Program-made: the position numbers and the translations under genes
Notes under the pieces: generated by a model
Databases searched by the model: none
The model's input: only the letters and a program-made list of their open reading frames with translations
Told to the model about the DNA's origin: nothing
Part shown: piece after piece, positions 22,406-25,840 of the stretch
Position numbering within the stretch: position 1 is the first letter of the stretch
How the letters are laid out: each line of letters starts with the position of its first letter
Origin: Ruminococcaceae bacterium UBA3751
Lineage (GTDB): Bacteria > Bacillota > Clostridia > Oscillospirales > Acutalibacteraceae
DNA length: 25,840 nucleotides
Assembly: GCA_002371215.1 (NCBI GenBank)
Contig: DFGL01000010.1
Span: 1 to 25,840 of the forward strand
Direction of reading: 5' to 3'

Positions 22406-22669
22406 ATGAAAATTAAAAACGGCTTTTCAAAATGTAAGTTGGGCGACGGTTATCTTGTTGTTACAACGGGGGAACTCAGCCGAACAAACAGCATTATGAT
22501 TGAGCTTAACGAAACCTCAAGCGATATCTGGGACTTAATTGAAAAGGGCTATGATGAGGAAAAAATTGCCGATAAGCTCGTTAAAAAATACAGCGTAGAT
22601 AAAGAAACTGCCCTCAGCGACGTCAGAGGGCTTATTGCCAAAATGACCGACGCGGGAATTTTTGAATAA
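22406..22669 (+). CDS. PqqD-like protein (RiPP-recognition-element fold)
   Basis: This is an 87-residue winged-helix protein. L-N-E-T-S-S-D-I-W-D-L-I (about residues 38-49), then a D-E-E-K-I-A-D-K-L-V-K-K-Y helix, V-D-K-E-T-A-L-S-D-V and a final M-T-D-A-G-I-F-E match the PqqD family. PqqD proteins bind peptide substrates and present them to a radical SAM or other maturase; stand-alone members occur in many peptide pathways. No maturase is in the window. ATG 22406 follows a GGGAAGTG-type site. The downstream lipoprotein starts 13 bases later and is probably cotranscribed. Confidence 0.82.
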   Translation: MKIKNGFSKCKLGDGYLVVTTGELSRTNSIMIELNETSSDIWDLIEKGYDEEKIADKLVKKYSVDKETALSDVRGLIAKMTDAGIFE

Positions 22670-22682
22670 AAGGGGAGAGCGT

Positions 22683-23054
22683 ATGAAAAAAACAGCGATT
22701 GCATTGCTTATCGTTTTATGCCTTGCGCTTTGCTCCTGCAGCGCTGAAAAAACGGACGTTAAAGAGAACTCAAAAGCGGTTAATTCAACCGCGCAGAGCG
22801 AGGAAGGAAATATCTCTGCCGAAACGTTTACGGAGCCTGAAAACGGCGCGGTTAACTTTGGTACGGGGGAGGAAAACGGCAAGCAGGAAAACAAAAATAA
22901 CGCCGCCTCCTCAGATGAAAAAGAGAAAACGACCTCTCAAAAAAGCGAAAATTCCGAAAGTGAAAACAAAAACGGCGGTAAAAAAGCTGAAACAACAAAA
23001 AATAACCCCACGGATGACGGCTCAATCGAATTGCCCGCTATCCCGATAAACTAA
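22683..23054 (+). CDS. Small acidic/hydrophilic lipoprotein
   Basis: This 123-residue product has a lipoprotein signal peptide: K-K, a hydrophobic core, lipobox L-C-S-C with the lipidated Cys at residue 19. The mature part is low-complexity and rich in Glu, Asn, Lys and Ser, likely disordered, and ends in D-D-G-S-I-E-L-P-A-I-P-I-N. That tail resembles the start of the mature secreted protein encoded next. GGGGAG lies upstream of ATG 22683. I do not recognise a family. An outer-surface tether or spacer is the most that can be inferred. Confidence 0.7.
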   Translation: MKKTAIALLIVLCLALCSCSAEKTDVKENSKAVNSTAQSEEGNISAETFTEPENGAVNFGTGEENGKQENKNNAASSDEKEKTTSQKSENSESENKNGGKKAETTKNNPTDDGSIELPAIPIN

Positions 23055-23087
23055 TATAATGTATATAATATAAATTAAGGAGGAACT

Positions 23088-23696
23088 ATGAAAAAGCTAT
23101 TATTAAAAGTATCAGTTCTTACTCTTGCCTTCACTTTAGTCTTCAGCGCTATTTCTTTTGCGGGCGACGGCTCAATAACAACTCCGCCGATTCCCGTAGA
23201 CGGGGGAGACGTTATATTTTATCCCACGCAGCACAATGACAGTACTCCGTCGGATACGGATAATAAGGAGAGTGAAAACCCGTCACTTGATAATCTTCCT
23301 TCGGGAAAGGAAAGCTGGGAGGGCGAAAAAACTCCCTTTGATACAGGCGAGGACGAAAAGACGCCTGCCGGGGAAAGCAAAACCCAAAAAACTACGCCTT
23401 CAAGCGCTAAGAAAACCGTTAAAAAGCCAACTCTTAAAAGCGCAAAAAAGAAGGGTAAAGTTTTAACGGTAAAGTGGAAAAAGGTAAGCGGCGTTACGGG
23501 CTATCAGATTCAGTATTCCCTCAAAAAGAATATGAAGGGCGCTAAAACCGTAACCGTTAAGGGCGCTAAAAAAACAAGCCGTAAAATCAAAAAGCTTAAG
23601 AAGAATAAAAAGTATTACGTTCGCCTCCGCGCCTATAAAGGCAACGGCAAAAATCGAGTTTATTCAAAGTGGACAAAAATCAAATCGGCAAAATAA
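23088..23696 (+). CDS. Secreted protein with N-terminal DGSI..P.IP motif and Fn3 domain
   Basis: This 202-residue protein has a Sec signal peptide ending near A25 (A-I-S-F-A). The mature N-terminus is G-D-G-S-I-T-T-P-P-I-P-V-D, echoing the C-terminal tail of the preceding lipoprotein. A charged disordered stretch follows to about residue 110, then a lysine-rich Fn3 domain with V-K-W-K-K-V-S-G-V-T-G-Y-Q-I-Q-Y and K-K-Y-Y-V-R-L-R-A-Y-K. This Fn3 type is common in secreted proteins of gut Clostridia. A strong AGGAGGA site precedes the ATG. It is third in the PqqD unit and terminates in the repeat hairpin at 23755. Confidence 0.78.
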   Translation: MKKLLLKVSVLTLAFTLVFSAISFAGDGSITTPPIPVDGGDVIFYPTQHNDSTPSDTDNKESENPSLDNLPSGKESWEGEKTPFDTGEDEKTPAGESKTQKTTPSSAKKTVKKPTLKSAKKKGKVLTVKWKKVSGVTGYQIQYSLKKNMKGAKTVTVKGAKKTSRKIKKLKKNKKYYVRLRAYKGNGKNRVYSKWTKIKSAK

Positions 23697-23737
23697 AACC
23701 GTATGTGTCGGCGTCCGCGATGACCCATTACAATCCC

Positions 23738-23782
23738 TCAGTCACTTCGTGACAGCTCCCTTTACACAAGGGAGCCTTTTTT
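23738..23782 (+). repeat. Interspersed-type hairpin repeat acting as terminator
   Basis: Two hairpins are adjacent: GTCAC-TTC-GTGAC (23741-23753) and GCTCCCTT/AAGGGAGC (23755-23762/23768-23775), followed by T6. The word order (CCCTCAGTCAC, GACAGCTCCCTT, AAGGGAGCC) matches a short repeat I recall as multi-copy in gut Clostridia. Here it ends the Fn3 gene. Confidence 0.6.
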
Positions 23783-23797
23783 GTTGCAATGAAAAAC

Positions 23798-23823
23798 CGT
23801 AGGGGCGGGCAATGCCCGTCCGC
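23798..23823. repeat. GC-rich palindromic repeat unit
   Basis: GGGCGGGC (23803-23810), loop AAT and GCCCGTCC (23814-23821) form an 8-bp stem with one G-T pair. It is of the REP-like 'GTAGGGGCGGGC' type that I recall as scattered in related genomes. Confidence 0.5.
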
Positions 23824-23856
23824 AAAAAAACGCTATGGGCTAACCCCATAGCGTTT
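23823..23856 (-). terminator. Terminator of the surface-protein/peptide operon
   Basis: AAACGCTATGGG (23828-23839) and CCCATAGCGTTT (23845-23856) form a 12-bp stem. Read on the minus strand it is followed by a run of T residues. It lies 17 bases after the peptide gene. Confidence 0.85.
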
Positions 23857-23872
23857 CTCATTTTATTTAACG

Positions 23873-24040
23873 TTATACGCCGAAGCCTACTCCGCCGCTT
23901 CCGCCTACACTGCCTGAATCCCAGCTATCGCTGAGTGAATCAAGCATGGCTGAAATCGGGTTTTCAGAAGCGGTAAGTATATCCTCGCTTAAAGTTCTGA
24001 TTACCTTAAATTCAGGCTCTTTATATTCAAATTTTTTCAT
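23873..24040 (-). CDS. 55-residue peptide with Gly-rich tail (possible secreted or modified peptide)
   Basis: This short gene has an excellent AAAGGAGGG site before its ATG and lies 15 bases after the stop of the surface protein. The N-terminal half reads M-K-K-F-E-Y-K-E-P-E-F-K-V-I-R-T-L-S-E-D-I-L, close to the 'M-K-K-Y-x-x-P-x-x-E ... S-E-D-I-L-T-x-S' start that I recall from many uncharacterised small proteins of gut Clostridia. The C-terminal half is Ser/Asp-rich and ends G-G-S-G-G-V-G-F-G-V with no Cys. There is no classic signal peptide. A leader/core organisation like a RiPP precursor is possible but unproven. Confidence 0.75.
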   Translation of the reverse strand: MKKFEYKEPEFKVIRTLSEDILTASENPISAMLDSLSDSWDSGSVGGSGGVGFGV

Positions 24041-24055
24041 ATTCCGTGCCCTCCT

Positions 24056-25840
24056 TTAAAATAAGTTTGCGGCAGCAACGCTGTAATTAGCGATTGCAAT
24101 ACCGAGCGCTTTAAGATTGTTATCGCTGCTTCTTGAAGCAACGCTTGAGAATGCGAGCGGTGTGTATTCAATAGCACCGTTTACCTTACCGGAAACGTTG
24201 AGATGGATAGCTTCGCCGAGCTTTGAAGCGGGAATTCCCTTAACCTCAATAACAACTGTATCGCCAACCTTGGCGAACTTTGCTGCATAGCCCTCAGCAC
24301 AGCTTACGCTGTAAAGAGCGTTTCCTTTATCGTCGAAGCATTCAACTTCAGTAAGAGAGGTTTCAAAACGAAGCTCCGGAACTGACTTAGCAACGTAGCG
24401 AACGCCGGTAATAAGTCCTGTTGTATCGTTTGCAACAAGGCCGCTGAGTGACGGCAGCGTATTGTTAGAGATTGAATATCCTGCATATGCATCCGTGTTG
24501 TATCCGAAGTAATCGGAAGCAGCCTTACCGTAGTCAAGAGTTGCCTGAGCAAGCGCCTCAACTAATGCAGCGTTATCGCCTGTGTATGCATGGTCGTTAA
24601 CAATAGCTTCGCAGTAATTTGCAACTGAGGTTGAAATCGTTCTGTCAAGATTATCTCCCTTGTAAACGTCAATAGTAATGACGTCTCTAATCTGAGCGGG
24701 AGCGAGCGGAACGTTTACAACGTAGTAATTGTCCTGCTTTGTAAGGCTTGAAACGCTAATAATTTCAGCCTCAGCAGGAGTACCGTCGTTCTCCTCATCG
24801 GGAGTCTTGTTGTACTTAACGCCGAGCTTTGTAACGTCAGTCTCCTCAATTAAAACGTTGAGCTCAACCTTATCGTTGATTGTAATGCTGTACTTATCCT
24901 TAACCTCTGGCTTTTCAATTTCGCCGGTAACAGCCTCTGAAGCCTCAACGGGAGCGCCTTCTGTGCCGCCCTCAACGGGGTAGAGAACAAAGTTAACGGT
25001 CATATTCGTATCAGCAAGAACTGCACCGCCTGCACCGCAGTAGAACGGGCTAACCTCATCGCGTACTGTAGCGTAGGTTAAAGTGTCGTTCATAAGGTTC
25101 TTATAGATACGGTACGGAGTGCCTGCGGGGACGTCCTCATTAATTGTGAGTTCAACCCAGCCGTAATCACCATATTTACCGTAAAGAGTAACCTCGCCTG
25201 CCTTGATATCTCTGTCAAAGGTAGCAACAAAGTCTGCATGATAGTTATCGTAAGCAGTCGGCTTAGCAGCGTCTGCTTCAAACTTATATGCGAATGCAGC
25301 GCCTTCGGGAGCTGTAACCTCTGTTACAGTAGCCATAGGAACTGCAGGCTTTTCAATTTCGCCCGTAACGTCCTCCGATGCCTCAACGGGAGCGCCTTCT
25401 GTGCCGCCCTCAACGGGGTAGAGAACAAAGTTAACGGTCATATTGGTATCAGCAAGAACTGCACCGCCTGCACCGCAGTAGAACGGGCTAACCTCATCGC
25501 GTACTGTAGCGTAGGTTAAGGTGTCGTTCATAAGGTTCTTATAGATACGGTACGGAGTACCTGCGGGAACGTCCTCATTGATTGTGAGTTCAACCCAGCC
25601 GTAATCACCGTATTTACCGTAAAGAGTAACCTCGCCTGCTTTTACGTCTCTGTCAAACGTTGCAACAAAGTCTGCATGGTAAGCGTCGTAAGCAGTCGGC
25701 TTAGCAGCGTCTGCTTCAAACTTATATGCAAATGCCGCGCCTTCGGGAGCTGTAGCCTCTGTTACAGTAGCCTTAGGAACTGCAGGAGTAGGCTCTGCAA
25801 AGGTATTCGTTTCTGAATCAAATTCAACCTTGCTTAAATC
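24056..25840 (-). CDS. Large surface protein with tandem repeats (partial, N-terminus off window)
   Basis: The frame is open from the right edge to TAA at 24058-24056, giving 594 visible residues. The upper part has two nearly identical 146-residue repeats (with G-K-Y-G-D-Y-G-W-V-E-L-T, A-G-T-P-Y-R-I-Y-K-N and F-V-L-Y-P-V-E-G-G-T-E-G). The C-terminal ~290 residues form a beta-rich domain containing T-L-D-Y-G-K-A-A-S-D-Y-F-G-Y-N-T-D, a phrase typical of large secreted proteins of Ruminococcus-type bacteria. No LPxTG, dockerin or S-layer motif is seen in the visible part. An internal Met (25531) is not the start, because the same frame continues without a stop to the edge. It is probably secreted; the signal peptide is outside the window. 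Confidence 0.85.
   Translation of the reverse strand, partial: DLSKVEFDSETNTFAEPTPAVPKATVTEATAPEGAAFAYKFEADAAKPTAYDAYHADFVATFDRDVKAGEVTLYGKYGDYGWVELTINEDVPAGTPYRIYKNLMNDTLTYATVRDEVSPFYCGAGGAVLADTNMTVNFVLYPVEGGTEGAPVEASEDVTGEIEKPAVPMATVTEVTAPEGAAFAYKFEADAAKPTAYDNYHADFVATFDRDIKAGEVTLYGKYGDYGWVELTINEDVPAGTPYRIYKNLMNDTLTYATVRDEVSPFYCGAGGAVLADTNMTVNFVLYPVEGGTEGAPVEASEAVTGEIEKPEVKDKYSITINDKVELNVLIEETDVTKLGVKYNKTPDEENDGTPAEAEIISVSSLTKQDNYYVVNVPLAPAQIRDVITIDVYKGDNLDRTISTSVANYCEAIVNDHAYTGDNAALVEALAQATLDYGKAASDYFGYNTDAYAGYSISNNTLPSLSGLVANDTTGLITGVRYVAKSVPELRFETSLTEVECFDDKGNALYSVSCAEGYAAKFAKVGDTVVIEVKGIPASKLGEAIHLNVSGKVNGAIEYTPLAFSSVASRSSDNNLKALGIAIANYSVAAANLF
24911..25348 (-). repeat. 438-bp direct repeat, copy 1
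   Basis: Near-identical to 25349-25786 and in the same frame (438 = 146 codons). The boundary word CTTTTCAATTTCGCC recurs at exactly 438 bases. Differences are few and mostly silent. Confidence 0.9.
25349..25786 (-). repeat. 438-bp direct repeat, copy 2
   Basis: Second unit, directly abutting copy 1. The sequence upstream of it in the gene (25787-25840) diverges, so this is the first unit of the visible array, although more may lie beyond the edge. Confidence 0.9.

Noticed and set aside
24056..25531. Surface-protein gene starting at the internal Met codon at 25531
   Set aside because: The same frame continues upstream without a stop to 25840 with another repeat half, and there is no ribosome site or signal peptide at 25531.
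24911..25786. CRISPR-like repeats
   Set aside because: The units are 438 bp, abutting, coding and in frame, with no spacers.

Overview
The window looks like chromosomal DNA from a Clostridia-class Firmicute, most probably a gut Ruminococcaceae/Oscillospiraceae relative. The support is strong AGGAGG-type ribosome sites, frequent GTG and TTG starts, sigma-A-type promoters, many short intrinsic terminators, secreted proteins with Fn3/Big2 domains and lysine-rich C-termini, a 4-Cys DUF6472-type protein, and short hairpin repeats of a kind I recall as scattered through such genomes. No species is assigned.

Left third (1-8600). A partial Ldh2-type dehydrogenase runs off the left edge and is divergent from a small permuted papain-like protein. 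The minus strand then carries a secreted Big2/Fn3 protein, glycerol kinase (glpK) and acyl carrier protein (acpP). Divergent from acpP is the shikimate pair aroE-aroK, followed by a lone ABC-2 permease of the TagG/Wzm type.

Middle (8000-20100). A minus-strand operon encodes a GH28 enzyme without a signal peptide, a SecB-fold protein and a DUF6472-like protein. Back-to-back with it is a plus-strand pair, a heparan-alpha-glucosaminide N-acetyltransferase-like membrane protein and a degenerate RadC. A yybP-ykoY (Mn2+) riboswitch with a transcriptional expression platform follows. It leads an operon of an unrecognised membrane protein and an HxxxDG condensation/acyltransferase-like protein. A tight minus-strand operon gltX-glnS-typA-hemW then fills 13.9-20.1 kb.

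Right part (20100-25840) is accessory. A compact phage-derived cassette (baseplate-like protein, XhlA-like protein, and a holin/C39-peptidase/wall-binding fusion) stands without other phage genes. Next come a PqqD-like protein, a small lipoprotein and a secreted Fn3 protein, the last two sharing a DGSI-x2-P-x-IP motif. Facing them on the minus strand are a large surface protein with two 438-bp tandem repeats (truncated by the right edge) and a 55-residue Gly-rich-tailed peptide gene 15 bases downstream of it. Two short hairpin repeats lie between the converging groups.

The best candidates for new biology are the Mn2+ riboswitch operon with non-canonical cargo, the holin-endolysin fusion cassette, and the PqqD/small-peptide/surface-protein neighbourhood.
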